Shown here: positions 23,213-31,292 of the stretch, piece by piece | Layout of the letters: every line of letters begins with the position of its first letter | Numbering within the stretch: the first letter of the stretch is position 1 | Assembly: GCA_011321935.1 (NCBI GenBank) | Contig: DROJ01000332.1 | Location: 1-33,320, forward strand | Source of the DNA: Bacteroidota bacterium | GTDB lineage: Bacteria; Bacteroidota; Bacteroidia; Chitinophagales; Saprospiraceae | DNA length: 33,320 nt | Direction: 5' to 3' | Position numbers and translations under genes: made by a program | Notes under the pieces: model-generated | What the model was told of the DNA's origin: nothing | The model's input: the letters and a program-made list of their open reading frames with translations, nothing else | Databases searched by the model: none

Positions 23213-23318
23213 GCTCCGCTCTTTTGTCATCCTGAAAGGAACTGTTCACGTGAGAAGTGAAGCCATGACAGCCGCTCTAACGTGAACAGATCCTTTCAGG
23301 ATGACAAAAGAGCGGAGC
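23213..23318. repeat. REP-like palindrome upstream of parE
   Basis: The 42-bp arms at 23213-23254 and 23277-23318 are complementary except for two positions. They start GCTCCGCTCTTTTGTCATCC and enclose a 22-base loop. No direct repeats flank the element. The core word (TCATCCTGAAAGGATCTG) resembles sequences I recall as dispersed in Bacteroidota spacers. The element may act as a terminator for the decayed ORF or as a mobile REP-type repeat. Confidence 0.85.
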
Positions 23319-23334
23319 CGAATGATTGAGATTG

Positions 23335-23342
23335 TACCTTTG
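23335..23342 (+). promoter_or_regulatory. Candidate -7 box for parE
   Basis: TACCTTTG matches the Bacteroidota -7 consensus exactly and lies 109 bp before the parE ATG, just after the REP-like palindrome. A convincing -33 element is not visible because the palindrome occupies that position. Confidence 0.45.
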
Positions 23343-23450
23343 CTTTGAATGATTAAAATGTACAAATATGTCATTTTTAAAAAAAAATGAGATATTGAAC
23401 TAACCCCAAAACAACCCATAATTAATAAATAATAAACTACCATTCATAAA

Positions 23451-25373
23451 ATGTCAAAAGTAACCTACAACGAAGACAACATCCGCCACCTTGACTGGCG
23501 AGAGCACATCCGCATGCGCCCCGGCATGTACATCGGAAAACTCGGCGACGGTTCCTCTGCCGACGACGGCATCTATGTCCTGTTAAAAGAAGTGCTCGAC
23601 AACTGCATTGACGAGTACGTGATGGGTTTCGGAAAAGAAATAGACGTGCAGATCCACGACGGCGTGGTGGAGGTGCGCGACTATGGCCGCGGCATCCCGC
23701 TCGGCAAGGTAGTGGCCTGCGTTTCGCAAATAAATACCGGCGGAAAATACGACAGCAAAGCATTTAAAAAATCCGTCGGGCTGAACGGGGTCGGTACAAA
23801 AGCGGTCAATGCTTTGTCCGATTATTTTAAGGTGCAGTCGGTGCGGGAAGGGAAGGCCAAGGTGGCGGAATTCAATATCGGCGACCTCATCAAAGACCAC
23901 AGGCTGGCCAAGACCAAAGAGGGCAACGGAACGCTCGTGGTTTTCAAGCCCGACCCGACCGTTTTCAAAAATTACCGCTTCCGCGCCGAATATGTGGAGA
24001 GCCAATTATGGAACTATGCCTACCTCAATTCCGGCCTCAAACTCCACTTCAACGGCAAGACGATGTACTCCCGCAAAGGGCTGCTCGACCTGCTCAGCAA
24101 CAAGACGCAAAAGGAGAACCTCCGCTACCCCATCATCCATTTGGTGGGCGAAGACATCGAGGTGGCCCTCTCGCACGGCAACCACTACGGCGAGCAATAT
24201 TATTCGTTCGTGAACGGGCAGAACACCACGCAGGGCGGCACGCATTTGAATGCTTTTAAAGAGAGCATCGTGAAAACGGTGCGCGATTTTTACGGCAAAA
24301 ATTACGACGCAAAAGACATCCGCGCATCCATCGTGGCGGCCATCAGCGTGCGGGTGGAAGAACCCGTTTTTGAATCGCAGACGAAGACCAAACTCGGCTC
24401 CAACGACATCGGCCCCAAAGGCCCCACGGTGCGCACTTTCGTGAACGATTTTTTGAAAAAAGAACTCGACAACTATCTGCACAAAAACGAGGCGGTCGCC
24501 AAAGAACTGCAACGCCGCATCCAACAATCGGAGCGGGAAAGGAAGGAAATTGCTGGCATCAAAAAACTCGCCAACGCAAGGGCAAAAAAGGCCAACCTCC
24601 ACAACAAAAAACTCCGCGACTGCCGCGTGCATTTCAACGATTCCAACCGCAAATCGCCGGAAGAGAAAAGGATGAAAACGACTGTTTTTATTACCGAGGG
24701 AGATTCGGCGAGCGGCAGCATCACCAAGGCAAGGGACGTGCAGACGCAGGCCGTTTTCAGCCTCCGCGGCAAGCCGCTCAACTGCTTCGGCATGACCAAA
24801 AAAATCGTTTACCAAAACGAAGAACTCAACCTGCTGCAACATGCCCTCAATATCGAAAACGACCTCGAAGACCTCCGCTTCAACCAAGTGGTGATCGCTA
24901 CCGATGCCGATGTGGACGGCATGCACATCCGGCTGCTGTTGCTCACTTTTTTCCTCCAATTTTTCCCCGACCTCGTGCGCAGCGGACACCTATATATATT
25001 GCAGACACCGCTGTTCCGGGTGCGCGACAAGCGCAAAACTTTCTATTGTTACAGCGAAACGGAAAAGCAGGATGCCATCCGAAAACTGAGGGGCAAAGCA
25101 GAGATTACCCGCTTTAAAGGTTTGGGTGAAATATCGCCCAACGAGTTCAAAGATTTTATCAACGAGAACATGCGCCTCGAACCGGTAGTGCTGCAACAGG
25201 ACACCGAACTCGACGAACTGCTCGCCTATTATATGGGCAAAAACACGCCCCTCCGGCAGAAATTCATCATCGAAAACCTGCGCATCGAACTGGACGAAAT
25301 CGAGGACGATATTGAAATTGCGGAAGCGATGGGAGAGGAGAAAAAGGAGGAAATGGAAATGGTGGGGGCGTGA
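23451..25373 (+). CDS. parE: DNA topoisomerase IV subunit B (ParE/GyrB family)
   Basis: The ATPase subunit of a type IIA topoisomerase, which separates linked daughter chromosomes. The 640-residue protein has a GHKL ATPase domain ([36 protein letters not shown]), a transducer domain, and a TOPRIM domain with TEGDSASG at about 414 and DADVDGMH at about 483. The C-terminus has [15 protein letters not shown]. Its length and the sequence around the ATPase motifs fit the ParE branch rather than GyrB, though separating the two needs a tree. In Bacteroidota parC often follows parE. Here a palindrome and a restriction-modification pair follow instead, and parC is not in the window. Confidence 0.9.
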   Translation: MSKVTYNEDNIRHLDWREHIRMRPGMYIGKLGDGSSADDGIYVLLKEVLDNCIDEYVMGFGKEIDVQIHDGVVEVRDYGRGIPLGKVVACVSQINTGGKYDSKAFKKSVGLNGVGTKAVNALSDYFKVQSVREGKAKVAEFNIGDLIKDHRLAKTKEGNGTLVVFKPDPTVFKNYRFRAEYVESQLWNYAYLNSGLKLHFNGKTMYSRKGLLDLLSNKTQKENLRYPIIHLVGEDIEVALSHGNHYGEQYYSFVNGQNTTQGGTHLNAFKESIVKTVRDFYGKNYDAKDIRASIVAAISVRVEEPVFESQTKTKLGSNDIGPKGPTVRTFVNDFLKKELDNYLHKNEAVAKELQRRIQQSERERKEIAGIKKLANARAKKANLHNKKLRDCRVHFNDSNRKSPEEKRMKTTVFITEGDSASGSITKARDVQTQAVFSLRGKPLNCFGMTKKIVYQNEELNLLQHALNIENDLEDLRFNQVVIATDADVDGMHIRLLLLTFFLQFFPDLVRSGHLYILQTPLFRVRDKRKTFYCYSETEKQDAIRKLRGKAEITRFKGLGEISPNEFKDFINENMRLEPVVLQQDTELDELLAYYMGKNTPLRQKFIIENLRIELDEIEDDIEIAEAMGEEKKEEMEMVGA

Positions 25374-25583
25374 TTTTTTGGGAGAAGACCTTCCAATTTT
25401 TTCTCCACAGGAGTCCCATCGGGAAAAACTCGGAATGTCTGAAAAAGCAGCCTGAATACCAACGCTTTAAGAATTTGGCTTTGAATCAAACCGGTCACTT
25501 GACCCGCTAAACTCTTTCTTTGGTTCTTCGCCAAAATCCTAAAGTTTTGATTTTTAGTTCGTATAAAAATTGTTCGATTCAAT

Positions 25584-25687
25584 TATACTGAACCATAATA
25601 GGTTTTGTGCATTGAGGGCAGAGGCTCCCCTTCTGGGGCTGGGGGCTGGCGAGGGCAAATGCACAAAACCTATTATGGTTCAGTATA
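25584..25687. repeat. 30-bp perfect inverted repeat upstream of the R-M genes
   Basis: The arm at 25584-25613 (starting TATACTGAACCATAATAGG) is exactly complemented at 25658-25687. The 44-base centre is G-rich on the plus strand (GGGGCTGGGGGCTGG). It lies between parE and the methyltransferase and may mark the left edge of the transferred island. No flanking target duplication was seen. The rest of the spacer 25374-25583 holds nothing I can identify. Confidence 0.85.
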
Positions 25688-25745
25688 AGAAGAAAAAACA
25701 AAACCAATAGTTGTATATTGCCATTTTTCACAAACAGTTTAATTA

Positions 25746-26852
25746 ATGAAAGCCATATCTTTATTTTCGGGGGCAGGTGGACTTGACCAAGGATTGACCA
25801 AAGCTGGTTTTGAGGTGATATTCGCAAATGATCATGATAAAAATGCTTGTGCAACTTATGCAAAAAACATTGGAAATCATATAGTACATGGCGATATAGA
25901 TAATTTCAAAGAAAATTTACTTCAGCATAGAAATAAAATTGATTTAATTGCTGGTGGACCGCCTTGCCAAGGATTTTCCGTTGCAGGCAAGATGAATCCA
26001 GATGACCCAAGAAGTAAACATGTTTGGACTTTCGCTGAATTAGTTTCCAAAATTCTACCAAATGCTTTTATTATGGAAAATGTAAAAGCCCTCGGTACAT
26101 TACAAAAATGGGAACCTCTCCGAAAATCGCTGATTAAGAAATTTAGAGAATCTGGATATGCAACAAATTTTATAGTCCTTAATTCTTCTGAATTTAATGT
26201 TCCTCAAAATCGGTACAGGGTCTTTTTCATCGGCTTTAAAACCAATAGAATGTTGATTCCTGATTTGAAGCAAATGCTTGAGCCATATAAGAAAAAAGCA
26301 CCGACTGTAAGAGAGGCAATTTCAATCTTGGATAGGGCAGGGACAGGAAATAATACTGGTTTGTGTAAAGCTAAAATCACTCTTACTTCGAAGCCCGTTA
26401 TGCGTAAATCACCTTATGCAGGAATGCTTTTCAATGGAGCAGGAAGACCCACAAGGCTTGACGGATATTCTGCGACACTACCAGCATCAATGGGAGGAAA
26501 TAAAACACCAATAATTGATGAATTAGAATTGTATGAAAATGCTGAAAGTTGGGTAGAAAAATATCACAAAGGATTGGTTAAAGGAAAACAGCCAAGTGAA
26601 TACAAAGAAGCCCCTAAAAGATTAAGGCGACTGACTTATCAAGAGGCAGCAATTCTACAAACATTTCCGATTGATTATGATTGGCAGGGGTCTCAATCAT
26701 CAATATTCAAACAAATTGGTAATGCCGTTCCCTGTAATTTAGGGTATCGGATTGGAAAAATGATTATGGACTGTCTATTACAGGATGAGGTGGATAAACT
26801 CATGATTGCTTTACCTCATCAATTAGAATTCGCAAATGGCAATTTCAATTAA
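25746..26852 (+). CDS. DNA (cytosine-5) methyltransferase of an R-M system
   Basis: A 368-residue C5-cytosine methyltransferase. Conserved motifs run in the usual order: motif I SLFSGAGGLDQG (AdoMet binding), motif IV AGGPPCQGFS with the catalytic Cys at about 75, motif VI MENVKAL, motif VIII QNRYRVFFIGF, then the target recognition region, motif IX RRLTYQEAAILQTFP, and motif X QIGNAVPCNLG. It protects the host from the endonuclease encoded next, whose frame overlaps by 17 bp. If the partner is SacI-like, the site would be GAGCTC, but the recognition region cannot be decoded by eye. Codons are much more A/T-rich than in parE or natA, which suggests horizontal transfer. Confidence 0.93.
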   Translation: MKAISLFSGAGGLDQGLTKAGFEVIFANDHDKNACATYAKNIGNHIVHGDIDNFKENLLQHRNKIDLIAGGPPCQGFSVAGKMNPDDPRSKHVWTFAELVSKILPNAFIMENVKALGTLQKWEPLRKSLIKKFRESGYATNFIVLNSSEFNVPQNRYRVFFIGFKTNRMLIPDLKQMLEPYKKKAPTVREAISILDRAGTGNNTGLCKAKITLTSKPVMRKSPYAGMLFNGAGRPTRLDGYSATLPASMGGNKTPIIDELELYENAESWVEKYHKGLVKGKQPSEYKEAPKRLRRLTYQEAAILQTFPIDYDWQGSQSSIFKQIGNAVPCNLGYRIGKMIMDCLLQDEVDKLMIALPHQLEFANGNFN

Positions 26853-27915
26853 TCAAAAGGACGCAGAGAAAGTATTGCTTGCAGCGTTTCGGGCAAGGTG
26901 TACCAAAAATGATGATTTATCTAACCGAATTGAAGCTGTCCTAAATGGAAACCACAAGACTTATAAATACATTCTTGTCAATGGTCTTTTAGCTAAAGCA
27001 ACAAACAATTCAGCTAACCCTTTGGCACTTCAAGCTGGTTCAAATTTAAAAGGAGCATTTGACGCAAGAAGTTTGTGCCACAAAGTCTTGGTTCAATTTG
27101 AAAGAGATTTTTTATACAACGCTTTGGGTGGTTCAAATGAACCCTTTCTAAACAAACCTGCAAGATTTACAGAATTAAGTGCATCTAACGCTGTTAGAAA
27201 AGGAAAAGATAAGGAAACCTTAATCTCCCTAATTCATATATTTTCTAATTTGCCTTCGTCAAAAGAAGCCGAAAAGTATTTAGCCTGCGCATTACATTTT
27301 CTTAATGACAGGATTCAAAAATTGCAGACCCTAAATGAAAAGAAGATCAATTACAGTCCAACCCTTGTTGAGATTTATGAGTTCATTTTAATTTTTTGCG
27401 AAAAATCATTTGAAGGAGAAACCTCTGTTCTGATTGTTGCTACCTTGGAAAAACTCTATCATTCAAGTTTAAAAGGAAACTTCGCTGTAATTGCACATAA
27501 GGTAAATCAAAGTGGCGCATCATCCAAAGAGATTGGCGATATAGATGTTTTCAAAGATGACCTATTTAAATACGCAATTGAAGTAAAAGACAAAGACTTT
27601 ACATCTTATGATATAACTCATGCGTTTGATAAAATTATTGCAAATTCAGGAGAGAAAGGACAGTTCATTTTTGGTGCGAACGCAAACCACGATTGGAATG
27701 AAATAAGACCTACCTTGAAGAAGTACGCTAAACAAGGGTTTTTTACTTTTTTCATGGGGATTTTTGAATATTCCCGAACAATGCTTTTCAAAATAGGGCA
27801 TTTGAACAAACAAGAATTTGTTGATACATTAATTGGAACAGCAAATGAAATCAATGCTAAAGTTCAAACAAGAGAATGGATTCAAGAATTGTTTAAAAAA
27901 TTAAAATGGAAATGA
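26836..27915 (+). CDS. Type II restriction endonuclease, SacI family
   Basis: A 359-residue endonuclease paired with the upstream methyltransferase. The segment NPLALQAGSNLKGAFDARSLCHKVLVQFER resembles what I remember of the SacI family (RE_SacI), and the length is close to SacI. A PD-(D/E)xK type active site is visible as IDVF (Asp237), twelve residues, then EVK (Glu249, Lys251). By analogy with SacI it may cleave GAGCTC. I noticed that site at 16227 and 20329 in this window, which the methyltransferase would have to modify. The start ATG lies inside the methyltransferase gene, so expression is probably coupled. The AT-rich codon use matches its partner. Confidence 0.8.
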   Translation: MAISINQKDAEKVLLAAFRARCTKNDDLSNRIEAVLNGNHKTYKYILVNGLLAKATNNSANPLALQAGSNLKGAFDARSLCHKVLVQFERDFLYNALGGSNEPFLNKPARFTELSASNAVRKGKDKETLISLIHIFSNLPSSKEAEKYLACALHFLNDRIQKLQTLNEKKINYSPTLVEIYEFILIFCEKSFEGETSVLIVATLEKLYHSSLKGNFAVIAHKVNQSGASSKEIGDIDVFKDDLFKYAIEVKDKDFTSYDITHAFDKIIANSGEKGQFIFGANANHDWNEIRPTLKKYAKQGFFTFFMGIFEYSRTMLFKIGHLNKQEFVDTLIGTANEINAKVQTREWIQELFKKLKWK

Positions 27916-28019
27916 AAACCGAGTCGAACAAAGGCTAAAAAGGTCGAGTATAACCCATCCATATATTTCAATGGTTTTTCCTCCCTTATATTTTGTAAAC
28001 AAATCAAAAACCAGAAATT

Positions 28020-28196
28020 TCACGCCGCACTTTTTTTTATTTTATTAAATATAAACAGCGCAATGGCAGTAACAAAAAATATCAGGCCAGCAATTAAAAA
28101 CAGTTTTCCGCTGGGTTCGTTTTCCAGCTTCAGAAAAGCGCCCAAAAAAATACTGATTGATGAAAATACAATGAGGTATGCAGCTTTTTTTTCCAT
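28020..28196 (-). CDS. Small two-helix membrane protein, unknown function
   Basis: A 58-residue protein from the ATG at 28196; the track begins 29 residues earlier without support. It consists of a short basic N-terminus, two hydrophobic helices (AAYLIVFSSISIFLGAFLK and LFLIAGLIFFVTAIALFIF) joined by a short polar turn, and a basic tail KIKKSAA. The helix-turn-helix layout and GAFLK motif faintly recall the membrane segments of GldL-type Bacteroidota proteins, but that is not enough for an assignment. It stands alone between the restriction-modification genes and the ABC exporter. Confidence 0.5.
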   Translation of the reverse strand: MEKKAAYLIVFSSISIFLGAFLKLENEPSGKLFLIAGLIFFVTAIALFIFNKIKKSAA

Positions 28197-28549
28197 GATT
28201 ATATGATTTAAAAACAGTGTTTTATAAAGTACAAAATTTTTCTCCCGACATTTATCGGGATTAAAAACCCGAAATATATCCATATATTTTAAAGGCTCTG
28301 CAATATAGGTATTTACATGGCAATTTTCCAGCGGCGCACATTTTTTTTCATCCGAAAAACTTGTTGTCCTGCCATATTATCGCCCAACGGCAGGCATAGT
28401 CCCTATCCTTGCCGCTATTATTTCATCGAAAAAAACTCCCCCTCAATAGAATTCCTGTTAACATTTCCCTAACACCTTCCTATCTTGCCTTCCTCTTTTA
28501 TATTTCAACCCCTCGGCCATTATTTTTATAAAACATTAGCACCGATAAT
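28197..28549. other. Spacer before the ABC exporter
   Basis: I see no gene. The 200 bp before natA are C-rich and A-poor on the plus strand (ACATTTCCCTAACACCTTCC), with possible -7-like TATATTTC around 28499. It is probably the natA leader and promoter region, but no element is clear enough to call. Confidence 0.4.
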
Positions 28550-29470
28550 ATGAGCATACTCCGCTTAGAAGATGTCGTAAAAATTTACGGCGATTACGCC
28601 GCTGTAAACCACCTCAGTTTCGCCATTCCAAAAGGGGCCGTCTTTGGCCTGCTCGGCCCAAACGGCGCCGGCAAGACCACCCTCATCCGCATCATCACTT
28701 CCATCATCCGCGCCGACACCGGGCAGGTTTGGCTCGACGGCGAAAAGCTGAACACCAAGCATCCCGGGCAAATCGGCTATATGCCGGAGGAGCGGGGATT
28801 GTACAAAAAAATGAAAGTCGGCGAGCAGTTGACCTACCTCGCAAGGCTCAAAGGGCTGTCCCCTGCCGATACCAAAAAAGAACTCCGCTATTGGTTCGAG
28901 CGATTCGAGATCAAAGATTGGTGGGACAAAAAAATAGAAGAACTATCCAAAGGAATGCAGCAGAAAGTGCAGTTCATCGCCACCGTGCTGCACAAGCCCA
29001 AACTGCTCATCCTCGACGAGCCCTTCAGCGGCCTTGACCCCATCAATACCAACCTCATCAAAGATGAAATCAGGAAACTGAACAAGGACGGCACGAGCAT
29101 TATTTTTTCCACCCACCGCATGGAATCCGTGGAAGAAATGTGCGAGCATATCGTACTCATCAATAAAGGCAAAAACGTGTTGGAGGGAAAAGTAACTGAC
29201 GTGAAAGAACAGTTCAAAGACCATATTTTCAAAATAGAATATGCGGGCAGCTTGCCCCCCGACCTCGCCGCAACCGACGAGGCCAATGATTCATTCGAAA
29301 TAAAAGCGACCACCGACCGCGAGCTAAAAGTAAAGGTGGCCGAAAATGCCGACTCCAACGAGATACTCCGCCACCTCATTTCCAAAGGCGTACACATCCG
29401 CTCGTTCAATGAAATACTGCCGACCATTAATGAGATTTTTATCAAAAGGGTTGGCGAAAGCGATGAGTAG
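28550..29470 (+). CDS. ABC exporter ATP-binding protein (NatA-like)
   Basis: A 306-residue ABC ATPase that should power the permease encoded next. Walker A is GPNGAGKTTL (36-45), the signature is LSKGMQQKVQ (132-141), Walker B is LLILDEPFSGLDP (152-164), and the H-loop is STHRMES. The C-terminal extension of about 80 residues after the core is typical of the NatA/DUF4162 group. This group pairs with ABC-2 permeases for export of sodium, antibiotics or other compounds, and the substrate here is unknown. The permease is 271 bp downstream, an unusually long gap for this pair, filled with heptad repeats. Confidence 0.92.
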   Translation: MSILRLEDVVKIYGDYAAVNHLSFAIPKGAVFGLLGPNGAGKTTLIRIITSIIRADTGQVWLDGEKLNTKHPGQIGYMPEERGLYKKMKVGEQLTYLARLKGLSPADTKKELRYWFERFEIKDWWDKKIEELSKGMQQKVQFIATVLHKPKLLILDEPFSGLDPINTNLIKDEIRKLNKDGTSIIFSTHRMESVEEMCEHIVLINKGKNVLEGKVTDVKEQFKDHIFKIEYAGSLPPDLAATDEANDSFEIKATTDRELKVKVAENADSNEILRHLISKGVHIRSFNEILPTINEIFIKRVGESDE

Positions 29471-29494
29471 TTTTCTCCGAAGGAGTCCTTTGGA

Positions 29495-29551
29495 CAGTCC
29501 GCAGTCCATCAGTCCGTCAGTCCGCAGTCCGTCAGTCTGCAGTCTGGTCAG
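29495..29551. repeat. CAGTCCG(T) tandem repeat
   Basis: Seven consecutive copies of a 7 or 8-base word (CAGTCCG, CAGTCCAT, CAGTCCGT, CAGTCTG and so on) follow the natA stop. The word differs from the CACTAAT heptads that start 22 bp later, but the periodicity is the same. Confidence 0.8.
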
Positions 29552-29572
29552 AAGTAAATTTAGAGCAGCCAC

Positions 29573-29737
29573 CTAATCACTAATCACTGCTCTACTAATC
29601 ACTAATCACTGTTCTACTAATCACTGCCCTACTAATCACTAATCACTGCTCTACTAATCACTGCTCTACCAATCACTAATCACTGCTCTACTAATCACTG
29701 CTCTACCAATCACTAATCACTAATTTACCAATCACTA
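29573..29737. repeat. CTAATCA/CTGCTCTA tandem array between natA and natB
   Basis: The array is built from the heptad CTAATCA (once or twice) plus the octad CTGCTCTA, giving alternating 15 and 22-bp units, about eight in all, up to a few bases before the natB ATG. TAGAGCAG just before it (29561-29568) is the inverse of CTGCTCTA. The same heptad in the opposite orientation follows natB. The array would lie in the natAB message. Confidence 0.9.
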
Positions 29738-29741
29738 AAAA

Positions 29742-31064
29742 ATGAATAAATTAGGTTTAATTATCCAGCGTGAATATTTGACAAGGGTCAAAAAGAAAAG
29801 TTTTATCCTATTGACCTTGCTTGCGCCGCTCATATTTGTAGCGCTGTTCACGGTGCCCGCATTGCTGGCCGTATATGCCGGAAAAGAAACAAAGACGGTC
29901 GCCGTGAAAGACCCTTCCGGCATTTTTGTGCCGCCCAAGGACACTACCAAAAGAGTCCGCTATGAACTGCGGAGCGAGCCACTGGACGAGCTAAAAGCCC
30001 GTTATAAAAAAATGGGCTACGACGCTGTGCTGTACATCCCTTCCCTGCCCGATTCGGGGGACAGGAAAATGGAAGTATATTATTTTTCCGAAGGGCAATT
30101 GTCGCTCGGCACAAAATCGAGCATCGAGAGAAGGATCGCTTCGAGCGTGGAGGACTACAATATAAAACGGTCGGGTTATGACGAGGAGGTACTGAAAAAT
30201 TTCCGGCCGGACGTTTCACTAAAACAAAAAGAACTGACCCTGAACGAGGCCGGCGAACTGGTGGAAAAAGACAAGCAGAACAGTGCCGGCATCGCCACTG
30301 CAATCGGTTTTGTTGCCGGGTTCATCATTTACATGGTACTGATGATTTACGGCACGATGATAATGCGCTCGGTGATGGAGGAAAAAACGAACCGCATCGT
30401 GGAGGTCATCATTTCGTCGGTCAAGCCGTTCAAATTGATGCTCGGAAAAATCATCGGCGTGAGCGCAGTCGGCCTTACCCAAATGCTCATCTGGCTGGTA
30501 ATGACCATTGCGCTGATCTCGGTGGTCGGCATGTTCATCCCCATGGATCAAATGGCGGAGGCACAGCAGGGGATGCAGGGACCGCCGCCCGAAGAAATGT
30601 CGGCAGTAATGGAAAATTTGAACGCGCTGAAATCCCAAAATTGGGGCTATATCATTCCGGTTTTTCTGTTCTATTTTATTGGGGGCTACTTTATTTATGC
30701 CTCCCTTTTTGCTGCCGTTGGCTCGGCAATGGGCGACGACATGGGCGAGAGCCAACCCATCACTTTTGTGGCCATGGCACCTATCATTATCGCCATCGTC
30801 CTCATCAGCCCGGTCATTGAAAACCCGACGAGCCCGCTGGCTACTTGGATGTCCATTGTACCGTTGTTTTCTCCGGTGCTGATGCCAGCAAGGTTGGCCT
30901 TTGAACCACCGCTTTGGGAACTGCTACTTTCGATGACTGTGCTTGCCGCTGCCGCTTTTTTCTTTGTCTGGCTGTCGGGAAGGATTTACCGGGTGGGTAT
31001 TTTGATGTATGGAAAAAAAGTGACGCTGAAGGAACTGGGCAAGTGGCTGTTTTATAAGGAGTGA
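29742..31064 (+). CDS. ABC exporter permease (NatB-like, ABC-2 type)
   Basis: A 440-residue ABC-2 permease. An N-terminal helix follows the IQREYLTRVKKKSF motif common in this family (helix about 20-42). A large extracytoplasmic domain follows (about 43-180), then about five membrane segments between 185 and 425 (for example GIATAIGFVAGFIIYMVLMIYG and WGYIIPVFLFYFIGGYFIYAS). NRIVEVIISSVKPFKLMLGKIIG is the conserved coupling region of NatB-like permeases. It forms an exporter with the upstream ATPase. Its TGA stop is the TGA of the first heptad (GTGATTA) of a downstream repeat array, so the gene is bracketed by heptads in opposite orientations. Confidence 0.92.
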   Translation: MNKLGLIIQREYLTRVKKKSFILLTLLAPLIFVALFTVPALLAVYAGKETKTVAVKDPSGIFVPPKDTTKRVRYELRSEPLDELKARYKKMGYDAVLYIPSLPDSGDRKMEVYYFSEGQLSLGTKSSIERRIASSVEDYNIKRSGYDEEVLKNFRPDVSLKQKELTLNEAGELVEKDKQNSAGIATAIGFVAGFIIYMVLMIYGTMIMRSVMEEKTNRIVEVIISSVKPFKLMLGKIIGVSAVGLTQMLIWLVMTIALISVVGMFIPMDQMAEAQQGMQGPPPEEMSAVMENLNALKSQNWGYIIPVFLFYFIGGYFIYASLFAAVGSAMGDDMGESQPITFVAMAPIIIAIVLISPVIENPTSPLATWMSIVPLFSPVLMPARLAFEPPLWELLLSMTVLAAAAFFFVWLSGRIYRVGILMYGKKVTLKELGKWLFYKE

Positions 31065-31112
31065 TTAGTGGATCAGTAGATCAGTGATTAGTGATTAGTA
31101 ATTAGTGATTCG
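31061..31112. repeat. GTGATTA heptad array starting at the natB stop
   Basis: GTGATTA, GTGGATCA, GTAGATCA, GTGATTA, GTGATTA, GTAATTA and GTGATTC follow each other from the natB stop codon. This is the complement of the CTAATCA heptads upstream of natB and matches the array at ruvA. Confidence 0.85.
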
Positions 31113-31158
31113 GGTAGTGGTTAAAAAAAGACCCCGTCAGTTAAAAGCTACCACTACC
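31113..31158. mobile_element. 46-bp mini-element with 9-bp inverted ends and 8-bp direct repeats
   Basis: GGTAGTGGT (31113-31121) and ACCACTACC (31150-31158) are exact terminal inverted repeats. The element is flanked exactly by GTGATTCG on both sides (31105-31112 and 31159-31166), which looks like a target-site duplication. Part of the left flank is also a heptad word, so chance cannot be fully excluded. It is too short to code for anything. Confidence 0.55.
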
Positions 31159-31195
31159 GTGATTCGTCTATCAGTGGTCAGCCGATCAGGAAAAG

Positions 31196-31229
31196 GGCTT
31201 GCAACATATGCTGTTGCAAGCCTTTTTTT
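31196..31229 (+). terminator. Intrinsic terminator of the natAB transcript
   Basis: GGCTTGCAACA (31196-31206) and TGTTGCAAGCC (31212-31222) form a perfect 11-bp stem with a 5-base loop followed by seven T residues. It is about 130 bp after the natB stop and before the 67-bp repeat array. Confidence 0.92.
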
Positions 31230-31231
31230 GT

Positions 31232-31292
31232 TTTTAAAATTTGAGGTGATGCCTTTGCGTGGGGATGGAGGGAGGAAAGGCGTTGCCTCAAA
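31232..31292. repeat. Inverted first copy of the 67-bp array unit
   Basis: The stretch TTTGAGGTGATGCCTTT...AAAGGCGTTGCCTCAAA has the same hairpin arms as the downstream units. Its loop reads GCGTGGGGATGGAGGGAGG, the complement of the CCTCCCTCCATCC loop of the others, so this copy is inverted relative to the array. Confidence 0.8.

Noticed and set aside
23213-25687. Target-site duplications at the other large palindromes (393-528, 2542-2614, 23213-23318, 25584-25687)
   Set aside because: I compared the flanking bases and found no matching direct repeats, so these are called repeats and not mobile elements.
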